A stretch of 27,163 nucleotides of DNA. Source: UMGS1251 sp036666555 (GTDB lineage: Bacteria > Bacillota > Clostridia > Lachnospirales > Lachnospiraceae). Each line of letters opens with the position of its first letter. The first letter of the stretch is position 1. The DNA lies in contig JAVWVS010000030.1 of NCBI GenBank assembly GCA_036666555.1, forward strand, positions 1 to 27,163. Reading direction: 5' to 3'. This document shows, piece after piece, positions 7,348 to 15,161 of the stretch. Both the position numbers and the translations under genes were made by a program. The notes under the pieces are model-generated. The model was not told the DNA's origin. It made no database searches and was given only the letters and a program-made list of their open reading frames with translations.

Positions 7348-8178
7348 CTATTTTTTAGCCATCTCTGTAACAATAGCTGTAATCAACTGCTTAAATTGCG
7401 CCGACACACGGTCTGCCGTTGCCTGTACTTCTTCGTGACTCAACACTTCCTTTGTGATTCCACAAGCCATATTCGTGATGCAGGAAATACCGCACACTTT
7501 CATACCCATGTGATTGGCTGCCATAGCTTCGCAAGCCGTACTCATACCTACTGCATCTCCACCTAATAAACGGCACATCCGAACTTCACTTGGTGTTTCA
7601 TAATTGGGACCGCTCAATTGCACATAGACGCCTTCTTGAAGATGGATTCCTAATTTTTCTGCTGTTTTCCTCACCATTGTTTGTAGTTCTTCATTATATA
7701 CCTTGCTCATATCCGGAAATCTCACACCCAGCTGCTCCATATTTGCACCGATTAATGGGCTCGGCACAAACTGGGTTATATGATCTTTAATCAGCATGAA
7801 ATCTCCGGGCGTATATTCATCATTCACCCCTCCTGCTGCATTCGTCAAAATTAGTTTGGTAGCACCCATCATCCCCATAAGTCTGGTTGGCAGTACTACA
7901 TCCGACATAGGATATCCTTCGTAATAATGTACCCGTCCCTGCATAATCACCACTGGAACATCACTAACATATCCAAATACAAACCGTCCCTTATGTCCTG
8001 CCACCGTAGATGTAGGAAATCCTTCTATTTCTGTATAAGCAAGGGTCGTTTTGATCTGTATCTCATCCGCATAATCTCCTAATCCAGATCCTAACACCAA
8101 TGCAATTTCCGGTTGAAAATCTATCTTACCACGGATACTTTTGAAACATCTTTTCAGTTTTTCATATTCTGTATTCAT
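7348..8178 (-). CDS. punA: Purine-nucleoside phosphorylase (PNP/MTAP trimeric class)
   Basis: It catalyses phosphorolysis of (deoxy)inosine and (deoxy)guanosine to base and (deoxy)ribose-1-phosphate. The 276-residue length fits the trimeric low-molecular-mass class rather than hexameric DeoD. Landmarks are LVLGSGLG (phosphate loop, near residue 28), STVAGHKGRF, QGRVHYYEGY, LTNAAGGVN, LSGPNYETPSEVR with the base-binding Glu, and SCITNMACG with the purine-specific Asn. ATG 8178 follows AAGGAGG with six-base spacing. It lies 12 bp after add and is last in deoB::cdd-pdp-deoC-add-punA. In this operon it uses the inosine made by Add and supplies pentose-1-phosphate to the mutase. Confidence 0.95.
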   Translation of the reverse strand: MNTEYEKLKRCFKSIRGKIDFQPEIALVLGSGLGDYADEIQIKTTLAYTEIEGFPTSTVAGHKGRFVFGYVSDVPVVIMQGRVHYYEGYPMSDVVLPTRLMGMMGATKLILTNAAGGVNDEYTPGDFMLIKDHITQFVPSPLIGANMEQLGVRFPDMSKVYNEELQTMVRKTAEKLGIHLQEGVYVQLSGPNYETPSEVRMCRLLGGDAVGMSTACEAMAANHMGMKVCGISCITNMACGITKEVLSHEEVQATADRVSAQFKQLITAIVTEMAKK

Positions 8179-8190
8179 CCGATACCTCCT

Positions 8191-9141
8191 TCAATCGATG
8201 AGTGTCCTCAAATCATCTTTTTCTTCTTCGGATGCGAAACTAATCTCCACTGCTGTTCGCATCATCTGTTGTATCGCTTCATCTCCAATGCCATAATTCC
8301 TTTTTACAAATGCAATTTCTTTATCCATAGTTGTATTACTAACCATCCGATTGTCTGTGTTAATCGTTACACATAATTCGTTTTCCAAGAACTCCAAGAT
8401 GGGATATTCTTTCGGAGATGAAACTGCTTTGGTCTGCATGTTGCTGGTGGGACACAGCTCAATACCTATTTGTTTTTCCTTACACCATTGTTGAACTTGT
8501 GTATGTCCTTTTAATGCAATTCCATGGCCAATTCTTTTCGCTCCATAGCTAATTGCCTCTATTACATTGTCCACACTTCCGCATTCTCCTGCATGGATAG
8601 TAAATGGGAACTCCCATTCCTTCGCCTTTGCAAATAATTCTTTAAACTCTGTCATGGGAAATGCCGCTTCATTACCGGCTAAATCCACCGCCACTACTCC
8701 TTGTCCAAGAAATTCCCGAGCCACCTTCATCATCTCCAGATTTTGTGCATAGGCATGATGACGCATGGTACACACTATAACGTTATAACCAACTCCATAC
8801 GCTTGTTTTCCTCGCTCTAGTCCTCTTAATACAGACTCTATCACTTTTTGGCAGGATAGCTTTTCATTCACAGAAAGAAGCGGTGCAAACCTTACTTCGA
8901 TATAACATATCTGTTCTTTTGCAACTTCTTCCAGAAATCGAAAACTAGCTACTTCCAATCCTTTTTCTGTCTGTAGACATCGAATCGGCAGTTCAAACTT
9001 TTCCAGATAAGTTTCCAGATTTTCACATGGTTCTTGTACCTGTAGTTCTTCCAAGCTCACTTCTCTTCCTAATAATTCCCGCACGGTTTGAAGTGTGAGC
9101 GAACCATCTAAATGACAGTGTAAATCCAGTTTTGGCTGCAT
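8191..9141 (-). CDS. add: Adenosine deaminase
   Basis: It hydrolyses (deoxy)adenosine to (deoxy)inosine and ammonia with a zinc site of the amidohydrolase fold. The 316-residue product carries the expected motifs: LDLHCHLDGSL near the N-terminus (two metal-binding His), FTIHAGE with the zinc His and catalytic Glu, RIGHGI, ELCPTSNMQT, and TINTDN with the metal-binding Asp. All catalytic residues appear present. It is 33 bp downstream of deoC and 12 bp upstream of punA, its natural partner, because inosine is the PNP substrate. Adenine deaminase is less likely given the short length and operon context. Confidence 0.92.
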   Translation of the reverse strand: MQPKLDLHCHLDGSLTLQTVRELLGREVSLEELQVQEPCENLETYLEKFELPIRCLQTEKGLEVASFRFLEEVAKEQICYIEVRFAPLLSVNEKLSCQKVIESVLRGLERGKQAYGVGYNVIVCTMRHHAYAQNLEMMKVAREFLGQGVVAVDLAGNEAAFPMTEFKELFAKAKEWEFPFTIHAGECGSVDNVIEAISYGAKRIGHGIALKGHTQVQQWCKEKQIGIELCPTSNMQTKAVSSPKEYPILEFLENELCVTINTDNRMVSNTTMDKEIAFVKRNYGIGDEAIQQMMRTAVEISFASEEEKDDLRTLID

Positions 9142-9174
9142 ATTCTCGCCCCTTTCTTGCTTTTCTCATTGTTT

Positions 9175-9840
9175 TTAGTGTTCTTTTGTTCTATTTTTAT
9201 TCACAAGTGCCACTGCCGAACTGGTTCCAATCCTTGCACAGCCTGCATTGATAAATGCTTCCATATCCTCTACACTCTTTACACCACCGGCCGCCTTCAT
9301 CTTCACTTGCAATCCAATATTATCGTGAAAAAGCTGAATGTCTGCAAGGGTTGCACCTCCGGTTCCAAATCCGGTGGAAGTCTTAATGAAATCCGCTCCT
9401 GCCTGGGTAACGCATTGACACATAGCTACCTTTTCTTCTTCCGTAAGATAACAAGTCTCAATAATTACTTTGAGAATATGATTCCCCACCACTTCTTTTA
9501 ATGCTTTGATTTCTTTTGTGACTGCATCGTAATCACCATTCTTCACATCGGTAATATTAATCACCATATCCACCTCCGATGCCCCATCTTTCAACGCCTG
9601 TCTAGCCTCTGCTACTTTAGCATCTGTCACACTATAACCAAGTGGAAAGCCTACTACCGTGCAGATATTTATTTTTTCACCATACTTGTCGTGAATTCTT
9701 TTGATGTAACAAGGTGGGATACATACCGAAGCAGTCTGATAATTGATCGCTTCCTCGCAAATCACCTGAATGTCCTCCCAGGTTGCAAATGCCTTCAATA
9801 AAGTATGGTCTACATGGCTTAATATTTCTTTATTTGTCAT
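9175..9840 (-). CDS. deoC: Deoxyribose-phosphate aldolase
   Basis: DERA splits 2-deoxyribose-5-phosphate into glyceraldehyde-3-phosphate and acetaldehyde through a lysine Schiff base. The 221-residue product starts MTNKEILSHVDHTLLK and shows CTVVGFPLG, EVDMVINI, ADFIKTSTGFG with the Schiff-base Lys, and VKMKAAGGVKS with the second active-site Lys. I chose ATG 9840: GGAG lies about ten bases upstream, and the family begins at this point. Upstream in-frame codons overlap the end of pdp and have no ribosome site. The acetaldehyde formed could be reduced by the AdhE encoded about 9 kb away; that link is inference. Confidence 0.95.
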   Translation of the reverse strand: MTNKEILSHVDHTLLKAFATWEDIQVICEEAINYQTASVCIPPCYIKRIHDKYGEKINICTVVGFPLGYSVTDAKVAEARQALKDGASEVDMVINITDVKNGDYDAVTKEIKALKEVVGNHILKVIIETCYLTEEEKVAMCQCVTQAGADFIKTSTGFGTGGATLADIQLFHDNIGLQVKMKAAGGVKSVEDMEAFINAGCARIGTSSAVALVNKNRTKEH

Positions 9841-9865
9841 GATATTCGTTCTCCTCTTATACTGA

Positions 9866-11191
9866 TTATTGGTATATTTCCACTTGATCTTTCGTGACCC
9901 TTGCATAAATCAGTGGTTTTTCTTCCGGTTTGGTATCTTCTATTATAATTGCTTCCTCATATTTTTGTTCTGCCTCTTTAAAAAGTGTTTTCCGGGAAGC
10001 GTACATCGTCGCAATGACTTGTCCTTCTTCAACCAAATCACCTACTTTTTTATGCAAGATTATTCCTGCTGCAAAATCAATTTCACTTTCTTTTGTTTCC
10101 CGACCAGCTCCTAGCATAGAGGATGCAATTCCACATTTTTCTGTATCCATAAACGTAATATATCCGGAATTCTTTGCAAGGACTGGATGACCGTAGGGAG
10201 CTTTGGCAAATCGCTCGGTATCTTGTATCACACTTGCATCGCCTCCCTGGGCTTCTACCATGGCAATTAATTTTCCCAGTGCACTTCCATCTTCAATCAC
10301 TTTTTGCACCATCGCTTTGCAAATATCCAAGTCCCCTTTCCCTGCTAGAAGCAGCATATTACCCGCAAGGTTTTGGCACACTGTAGTCAGATCTTTGGGG
10401 CCTTTCCCTTTTAATGTATCTACAGCTTCAATCACTTCTAAGCTGTTTCCTATATTACGTCCCAAAGGAATATCCATATCGGTAATCAATGCAACCGTTT
10501 TCTTTCCGGCATTCTCACCAATGGCAACCATTTCCTTCGCCAATGCAATGGAGTCCTCCAACGTCTTCATAAATGCACCACTTCCGGTTTTTACATCCAG
10601 TAAAATGCAGTCGTTTCCCGCTGCCAGTTTCTTCCCCATAATGGATACTGCAATCAATGGAATACTGTCCACCGTAGCCGTCACATCCCGTAATGCATAT
10701 AATTTTTTATCGGCCGGTGCCAAATTGCCTGATTGACCAATGATACTTAATCCGGTTTGATTGACCACCTCAAAGAACTTTTCTTGAGTAAGAGAGGTCT
10801 GCAATCCCGGAATAGACTCCAATTTATCCACCGTCCCACCGGTATGTCCCAGGCCTCTCCCAGACATCTTCGCCACTTTTACGCCACAAGCCGCCACAAT
10901 GGGAGCGATAATCAATGTAGTTTTATCCCCAACTCCTCCGGTAGAATGTTTATCCACTTTAATACCTGCAATGCCGGATAAATCCACCATGTCTCCGGAA
11001 TGCGCCACTGCATTTGTCATTGCCAGTGTTTCCTCTTCCGTCATCCCTTGGAAATACACCGCCATTAAAAACGCTGCCATCTGGTAATCCGGAACAATTC
11101 CTTTTACATAACCTTGAATCATCTCATGGATTTCATCTGCATTTAAAGATTCTCCATTTCTTTTTTTTGTGATAAAATCATACATTCTCAA
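9866..11191 (-). CDS. pdp: Pyrimidine-nucleoside phosphorylase (thymidine/uridine phosphorylase type)
   Basis: It phosphorolyses uridine, deoxyuridine and thymidine to base and (deoxy)ribose-1-phosphate. The product of about 441 residues has all domains of the anthranilate phosphoribosyltransferase-like fold: the N-terminal helical region, VDKHSTGGVGDKT (phosphate binding), MSGRGLGHTGGTVDKLE, KTGSGAFM, and a C-terminal domain near residues 340-441. Family members begin M-R-M-x-D-I. Here that start corresponds to TTG 11191, eight bases after GGAGG; the ATG at 11197 is too close to GGAGG, and ATG 11185 is a possible alternative. The start overlaps the end of the deoB::cdd fusion by 14 bp, implying translational coupling. 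It acts directly on the uridine made by the fused cytidine deaminase. Confidence 0.93.
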   Translation of the reverse strand: MRMYDFITKKRNGESLNADEIHEMIQGYVKGIVPDYQMAAFLMAVYFQGMTEEETLAMTNAVAHSGDMVDLSGIAGIKVDKHSTGGVGDKTTLIIAPIVAACGVKVAKMSGRGLGHTGGTVDKLESIPGLQTSLTQEKFFEVVNQTGLSIIGQSGNLAPADKKLYALRDVTATVDSIPLIAVSIMGKKLAAGNDCILLDVKTGSGAFMKTLEDSIALAKEMVAIGENAGKKTVALITDMDIPLGRNIGNSLEVIEAVDTLKGKGPKDLTTVCQNLAGNMLLLAGKGDLDICKAMVQKVIEDGSALGKLIAMVEAQGGDASVIQDTERFAKAPYGHPVLAKNSGYITFMDTEKCGIASSMLGAGRETKESEIDFAAGIILHKKVGDLVEEGQVIATMYASRKTLFKEAEQKYEEAIIIEDTKPEEKPLIYARVTKDQVEIYQ

Positions 11192-12767
11192 TTTCATTTC
11201 CTCCAAATCCCATTGGGAGCATTTCCTTTAGTGTCACTACTTTATAATCATCCAGTCCATTTCCTAGTATGATTTTAAATTCCTGTGGATTGCAAAATTC
11301 CATCATTACTTGGCGACATACTCCACACGGTGGGCAATATTCTCCCCCGCCTTCTTGTCCTTCCTTGTTTCCTACAATAGCTATCGCTTCAAACTCTTTT
11401 TCTCCTTCCGATATTGCTTTGAAAAATGCTGTCCGTTCACCACAATTCGTTGGTGAGTATGCTGCATTTTCAATGTTACATCCCAAATAAATCTTCCCAC
11501 TTTTCCCTAACAGTGCTGCTCCAACCTGCCAATGCGAATACGGTGTATACGCAAATTGCTGCGCTTCATATGCTTTACGAACCAGTTCTCTTTCTTTTAT
11601 TAATAGGGATGACGCAAAGCTAGTTCCATCGGTTTGATTGGGAATATCAAAAAGATCCAACACCGTTGCACCGATATCTGCAAATGTATTTCTTGTTCCT
11701 ATAGAACTGCCTGCTTGTACTTCTTTTCCATAAGCCAACAAAGGAATGCACTCTCTGCTGTGATCGGTCCCTTTATATCCCGGATCGCATCCATGATCTG
11801 CTGTAATCATCAAAATATCGTTGTCTTTCATTCCTTCCATAAATATCTTTAACTGCTTGTCAAATGCAGTTGCCGCTTTGGCATATCCATCAATATCATT
11901 GCGATGTCCATACATCATGTCGAAATCCACCAGATTGACAAAACAGATTCCCCGAAAGTCTTTATCTAGCATTTCAATGGTCCGGCGCATTCCCTCTTCA
12001 TTATTCTGAATTCGCATGGTATGTGCGATTCCTTGTCCTGCAAAGATATCATAAATCTTTCCAATTCCGTAAGTGTCGTACCCCGCCTCCTGCAAACAAT
12101 CCAGCATTGTAGGTTTCGGTGGTAGCAAAGAAAAATCATGCCGATTAGAAGTTCTTTGATAATGTGGTGCCACTCCGGTAAATGGTCTGGCAATGACTCT
12201 GCCCACACCCCATTCTCCCGTCAACATCTCTCTTGCAAGTTCACAATATTGATATAGTTGCTCTATTGGAATCACTTCTTCATGGGCTGCAATCTGAAAT
12301 ACACTGTCCACAGAGGTATATACGATTAAGTCACCGGTTTTCACATGTTCTTCCCCATAATCCCTGATTACATCCGTTCCTGAATACGGTTTGTTACACA
12401 ATATTCCTCGTCCGGTGGCCTTAGAAAAGGCATCTAACAATTCCTTCGGAAATCCCTCTGGAAATGTAGGCAACGGATTGTGTGAAACGATTCCTGCAAT
12501 CTCCCAATGTCCAATGGTAGTATCTTTTCCCTTAGATGCCTCTTGAAGCCTTCCATAGGCTCCTATAGGCTTCCATTCTTTTTCTCCATAATCTATCCCA
12601 TCGATATTAAATAATCCAATTTTGTTCATATTGGGGGTATGATATTCCTTTGATTTTGAAATAGTCCGCAAGGTGTTGCTTCCCAAATCACCAAATTTCT
12701 CTGCATCCGGTCCATTTCCAATTCCATAGCTATCAAGGACAATTAAAAATACTCTTCTATCTCTCAT
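11178..12767 (-). CDS. deoB: Phosphopentomutase-cytidine deaminase fusion protein
   Basis: Residues 1 to about 388 are a complete phosphopentomutase of the alkaline-phosphatase superfamily, converting (deoxy)ribose-1-phosphate to the 5-phosphate. The metal motifs VLDSYGIGNGPDA, ITADHGCDP and GTDHSRE are present, as is GKDTTIGHWE with the Thr83 position phosphorylated in Bacillus. Residues about 391-529 are a complete cytidine deaminase: AYTPYSHWQVGAALL, NCGERTAF (zinc Cys442, catalytic Glu444) and PPCGVCRQ (Cys481, Cys484). No stop, ATG/GTG/TTG start or ribosome site separates the domains, so this is one long ORF of 529 residues against about 390 and 130 for the separate enzymes. ATG 12767 follows AAGGAG with seven-base spacing. 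It leads the nucleoside operon. I know of no characterised DeoB-Cdd fusion. Confidence 0.93.
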   Translation of the reverse strand: MRDRRVFLIVLDSYGIGNGPDAEKFGDLGSNTLRTISKSKEYHTPNMNKIGLFNIDGIDYGEKEWKPIGAYGRLQEASKGKDTTIGHWEIAGIVSHNPLPTFPEGFPKELLDAFSKATGRGILCNKPYSGTDVIRDYGEEHVKTGDLIVYTSVDSVFQIAAHEEVIPIEQLYQYCELAREMLTGEWGVGRVIARPFTGVAPHYQRTSNRHDFSLLPPKPTMLDCLQEAGYDTYGIGKIYDIFAGQGIAHTMRIQNNEEGMRRTIEMLDKDFRGICFVNLVDFDMMYGHRNDIDGYAKAATAFDKQLKIFMEGMKDNDILMITADHGCDPGYKGTDHSRECIPLLAYGKEVQAGSSIGTRNTFADIGATVLDLFDIPNQTDGTSFASSLLIKERELVRKAYEAQQFAYTPYSHWQVGAALLGKSGKIYLGCNIENAAYSPTNCGERTAFFKAISEGEKEFEAIAIVGNKEGQEGGGEYCPPCGVCRQVMMEFCNPQEFKIILGNGLDDYKVVTLKEMLPMGFGGNEIENV

Positions 12768-12796
12768 TTCATTTCTCCTTTGCTTATTTCTATTTC

Positions 12797-12825
12797 ATTT
12801 TACTAACATTATTACATTTTCACAA
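12797..12825 (-). promoter_or_regulatory. Promoter of the nucleoside catabolic operon
   Basis: On the minus strand TTGTGA (12820-12825), 17 bp and TAAAAT (12797-12802) lie about 30 bases upstream of the deoB::cdd ATG. No clear operator for a DeoR-type repressor was seen by eye. Confidence 0.6.
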
Positions 12826-12866
12826 TACTTTTCCCATTTCTGCATCATATTGTACATAACTACAGC

Positions 12867-12912
12867 AAAAAAACCTCCCCAATCCCCATAATCACATTTC
12901 ATAGGGTTGAGA
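12867..12912 (-). terminator. Terminator after the HD-domain gene
   Basis: On the minus strand CAACCCTAT pairs with ATGGGGATTG (one G-T pair, one bulge), extended by weaker pairing of TCT with the GGGGAG segment, and is followed by seven T residues. It separates the AraC/PPOX/HD genes from the nucleoside operon promoter. Confidence 0.55.
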
Positions 12913-12931
12913 AAGTTTCTCCTTGATTTTT

Positions 12932-13495
12932 TTAAAGTCCTAATACATCTGAAATCTCACACAATTGTTCCAGCGAAATATCAATAAATTCATCAAAATT
13001 CATTCCGGTAAACTCAATAGCTTCCATATAATCTCGATTCGCACCTGCTGCAAATCTACTTTCGTTAAAACGTTTTGTAACTGATTTATGCTTCACACTT
13101 GCAATTTTCTTATCCGGATAAATCTGTGCAATGGCCTTGCAAAACCCACTCATGGGGTCCGCGGCCAAAAGTGCATACTGTATCGTTGTCTTTGCCTTTA
13201 CACCGCTCTTCGGATTGTGCGCACAAATAGCATCAAACAGTATAGGGTCTTCAATTCCTTCTTTTTTTAGGATTGCTACCGAAGTAGGCCCATGTACTTT
13301 CAAGTCATGCTTCCAATCACATTGTTCCTCATCTAAATCATGTAAAAGTCCTGCAATTCCCCAGTATTCTTCCTCTCCCGGAGCCAGCTTTTGAGCCAGT
13401 CCTTTCATAATTGCCTCTACGGCATAAGAATGTTGAATATAATTCTCGCCGGTCATATATTTCATCAATATATCATGTGCTTGTTCTCTGTTCAC
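12932..13495 (-). CDS. HD-domain metal-dependent phosphohydrolase, function unknown
   Basis: This 187-residue protein has a classic HD metal site: His22, the His52-Asp53 doublet in GLLHDLDEE, His93 in ICAHNPKSG and Asp113 in ALLAADPMSGF. It resembles small HDIG-type hydrolases common in Clostridia. HD proteins cleave phosphate esters or nucleotides, but the substrate cannot be read here. I chose GTG 13495, nine bases after AGGAGG; the longer ATG start at 13519 would place that ribosome site inside the coding region. It lies about 80 bp after the PPOX gene, is followed by a terminator, and is likely last in the araC-type/PPOX/HD unit. Confidence 0.8.
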   Translation of the reverse strand: MNREQAHDILMKYMTGENYIQHSYAVEAIMKGLAQKLAPGEEEYWGIAGLLHDLDEEQCDWKHDLKVHGPTSVAILKKEGIEDPILFDAICAHNPKSGVKAKTTIQYALLAADPMSGFCKAIAQIYPDKKIASVKHKSVTKRFNESRFAAGANRDYMEAIEFTGMNFDEFIDISLEQLCEISDVLGL

Positions 13496-13574
13496 GCTAT
13501 ATCTCCTCCTTGAAATCATTTTCTGTATTTTCTATTGTAATACTTTCTGCGCTTGCTGTACATCCTCTTTTCCA

Positions 13575-14048
13575 TTATAAATGACGTTTACAGGTAATTT
13601 CCTCACAACGCAATTCCAAAACCGTCGTTCGCTCCACAATTTTTTCATCCAGTAAAAATTCTGTCTTCCCTGTCAAATGTTCCATGATTCGCTGCAGTCC
13701 CTCTCTTTTCCCTTCTACAGACTCCCTTATGGAAACTGTCCCACTGCCAATCACACTTGCATAAGAAAAACTATAGTCACAAGCTTGCTTTCCTTCTATC
13801 AGCGTATGCCCACAGTCCATCTCGAATCCCACTTGCGAGTGTTTTCTCATCAGTTCCAGCTTCCTGCCCTCTGATGCGCAATGCAAATATAGACGCAAGC
13901 CTTGCTCATCCCAGTAGTACCCATAGTTCATAGGCACAATATAAGGTGCGGCATTTCCTATCATTGCAATCCGACACACCTTACATTCCTCTAAGATTTC
14001 CCGGATGATTTGAGGGTCCGTCACTTCTCTTTTCGATAGTCTCATCAT
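13575..14048 (-). CDS. Pyridoxamine 5'-phosphate oxidase-like / NimA-type flavin-binding split-barrel protein
   Basis: The 157-residue product has the FMN-binding split-barrel pattern of NimA-like proteins: an N-terminal helix with EVTDPQIIREIL, a strand pair CRIAMIGNAAPYIVPMNYGY, then LYLHCASEGRKLELMRKHSQVGFEMD and a later SYASVIGSGTVSI strand. Members bind FMN or haem and some reduce nitroimidazoles, but most are uncharacterised. ATG 14048 is six bases after AGGAG; ATG 14045 is equally plausible. It begins 13 bp after the AraC-type regulator stop, so the two are almost certainly co-transcribed. The electron donor and substrate are unknown. Confidence 0.8.
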   Translation of the reverse strand: MMRLSKREVTDPQIIREILEECKVCRIAMIGNAAPYIVPMNYGYYWDEQGLRLYLHCASEGRKLELMRKHSQVGFEMDCGHTLIEGKQACDYSFSYASVIGSGTVSIRESVEGKREGLQRIMEHLTGKTEFLLDEKIVERTTVLELRCEEITCKRHL

Positions 14049-14061
14049 CTAACTCTCCTTT

Positions 14062-15045
14062 CTACATTCGAATCTGCTCTTCATTTTTATGGGCATCTCG
14101 AAATGCTTTTGGGGTCATTTCATATCTTCCCTTAAACATCCGGTGAAAATAGCTGTTATTCTCATATCCAACGGAAAAGATAATGTCATTCACCGCTAAA
14201 TCTGTCTCACAAAGCAATTCTACTGCCTTATTTAATCTTTTTCGCTGCAAAAGTTCTGTGAAATTATATCCGGTATTTTTCTTAATCATCTTGCTCAATT
14301 GATGAATAGGCTGATGTAGCATCTCACTTAATTTTGTAAGAGACGCCGTCTTATATTTTTGTTCAACATAGTCCAGTGTGGTCATGATAATCATATTTTC
14401 ATACTTGTTTGGCACTAAGGTTTCTACATATTGCACTGACTCTATTAAATATTGGAATAATAGTCCCATGGTAGTCTGATTCAGCATTCGTGTATTTTCT
14501 TGGTGATAGACCAGAGAATAGATCATATTTTCAATTAAATTTTGTATTTGTAATACTTCGGATACCTTAAAATAGAGATATTCTCCCTTTCCCTGTCTTT
14601 GTCTCAACGTTGTTACTAAAAAATTCGCCAGCACATTATGGGCCCCCACCATAGAATATGCTACATCGAAAAACTCTGGAAGTATTATAAAATTAATGGC
14701 AATATCCGTTTCTTTGGCAGGCAAAATTTCATGTGAGGTAAACTGATTTAAAAACAATAGTTCTCCCTTACAAATTTCTACTTTTTTCTCGTCTATTACA
14801 TTAGTAATAGAGCCTTCACAAACGTAAATGACTTCTACATAATTATGACGATGCAAAGGAAAATGCACAAACCTAGTATGGGTACGAACTGCAATCAATT
14901 CTCCTTCGGTCAGCATTTTTTTACTGTCCACGGTAAAATCCGAGTCATTGGTATACAGATTTTTTTGCACTTCCTTATTTCCATTTAGTATTTGGTTCTC
15001 TTCCGGTGTAATTTCTCGTAAGATATGAATTAATTTTTCATCCAT
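14062..15045 (-). CDS. AraC-family transcriptional regulator with N-terminal cupin domain
   Basis: The product of about 327 residues has an N-terminal cupin-type ligand domain (FPLHRHNYVEVIYVCEG, then GELLFLNQFTSHEIL) and a C-terminal double helix-turn-helix of the AraC/XylS type. The latter includes LTKLSEMLHQPIHQLSKMIK and the signature DIIFSVGYENNSYFHRMFKG followed by MTPKAFRD. I chose ATG 15045 because the preceding in-frame stretch runs through a terminator hairpin and a promoter and reads as non-coding. The ribosome site is weak (AAAGGG). It lies directly after rhaB-rhaA but behind a terminator with its own promoter. A RhaR/RhaS-like role is plausible from proximity only; it could instead control the co-transcribed PPOX and HD genes. 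Confidence 0.85.
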   Translation of the reverse strand: MDEKLIHILREITPEENQILNGNKEVQKNLYTNDSDFTVDSKKMLTEGELIAVRTHTRFVHFPLHRHNYVEVIYVCEGSITNVIDEKKVEICKGELLFLNQFTSHEILPAKETDIAINFIILPEFFDVAYSMVGAHNVLANFLVTTLRQRQGKGEYLYFKVSEVLQIQNLIENMIYSLVYHQENTRMLNQTTMGLLFQYLIESVQYVETLVPNKYENMIIMTTLDYVEQKYKTASLTKLSEMLHQPIHQLSKMIKKNTGYNFTELLQRKRLNKAVELLCETDLAVNDIIFSVGYENNSYFHRMFKGRYEMTPKAFRDAHKNEEQIRM

Positions 15046-15069
15046 GGCTGCCCTTTTCCATTTCTTTAT

Positions 15070-15097
15070 ATTGTACCATAGAATAGTTAGTTTCCAA
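15070..15097 (-). promoter_or_regulatory. Promoter of the AraC-type regulator operon
   Basis: On the minus strand TTGGAA (15092-15097), 16 bp and TACAAT (15070-15075) lie just upstream of the ATG at 15045 and downstream of the rhaA terminator. The resulting leader is only about 20 bases. Confidence 0.45.
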
Positions 15098-15101
15098 CAG
15101 C

Positions 15102-15142
15102 AAAAAATGGGTACACATAAATTTCCCATGTGTGCACCCACT
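15102..15142 (-). terminator. Terminator after rhaA (symmetric hairpin)
   Basis: GGGTACACAT (15109-15118) pairs with ATGTGTGCACCC (15128-15139) with a two-base bulge. On the minus strand it is followed by six T residues; on the plus strand it is followed by C and then T6. It begins about 20 bases after the rhaA stop. Confidence 0.75.
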
Positions 15143-15161
15143 TTTTTAGATATATCACTTT

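Noticed and set aside
10203..10736. Plus-strand ORF of 177 codons opposite pdp
   Set aside because: It is antisense to a clearly conserved gene, has no ribosome site and shows no recognisable domain; the same applies to the other antisense ORFs across fusA, adhE and deoB::cdd.
12768..12931. Riboswitch in the leader of the nucleoside operon
   Set aside because: The only clear structure is the terminator of the upstream gene; the promoter lies downstream of it and leaves a leader of about 25 bases, too short for an aptamer.
15046..15141. 32-residue N-terminal extension of the AraC-type regulator
   Set aside because: This stretch contains the rhaA terminator hairpin and a promoter, reads unlike an AraC N-terminus and has no ribosome site.
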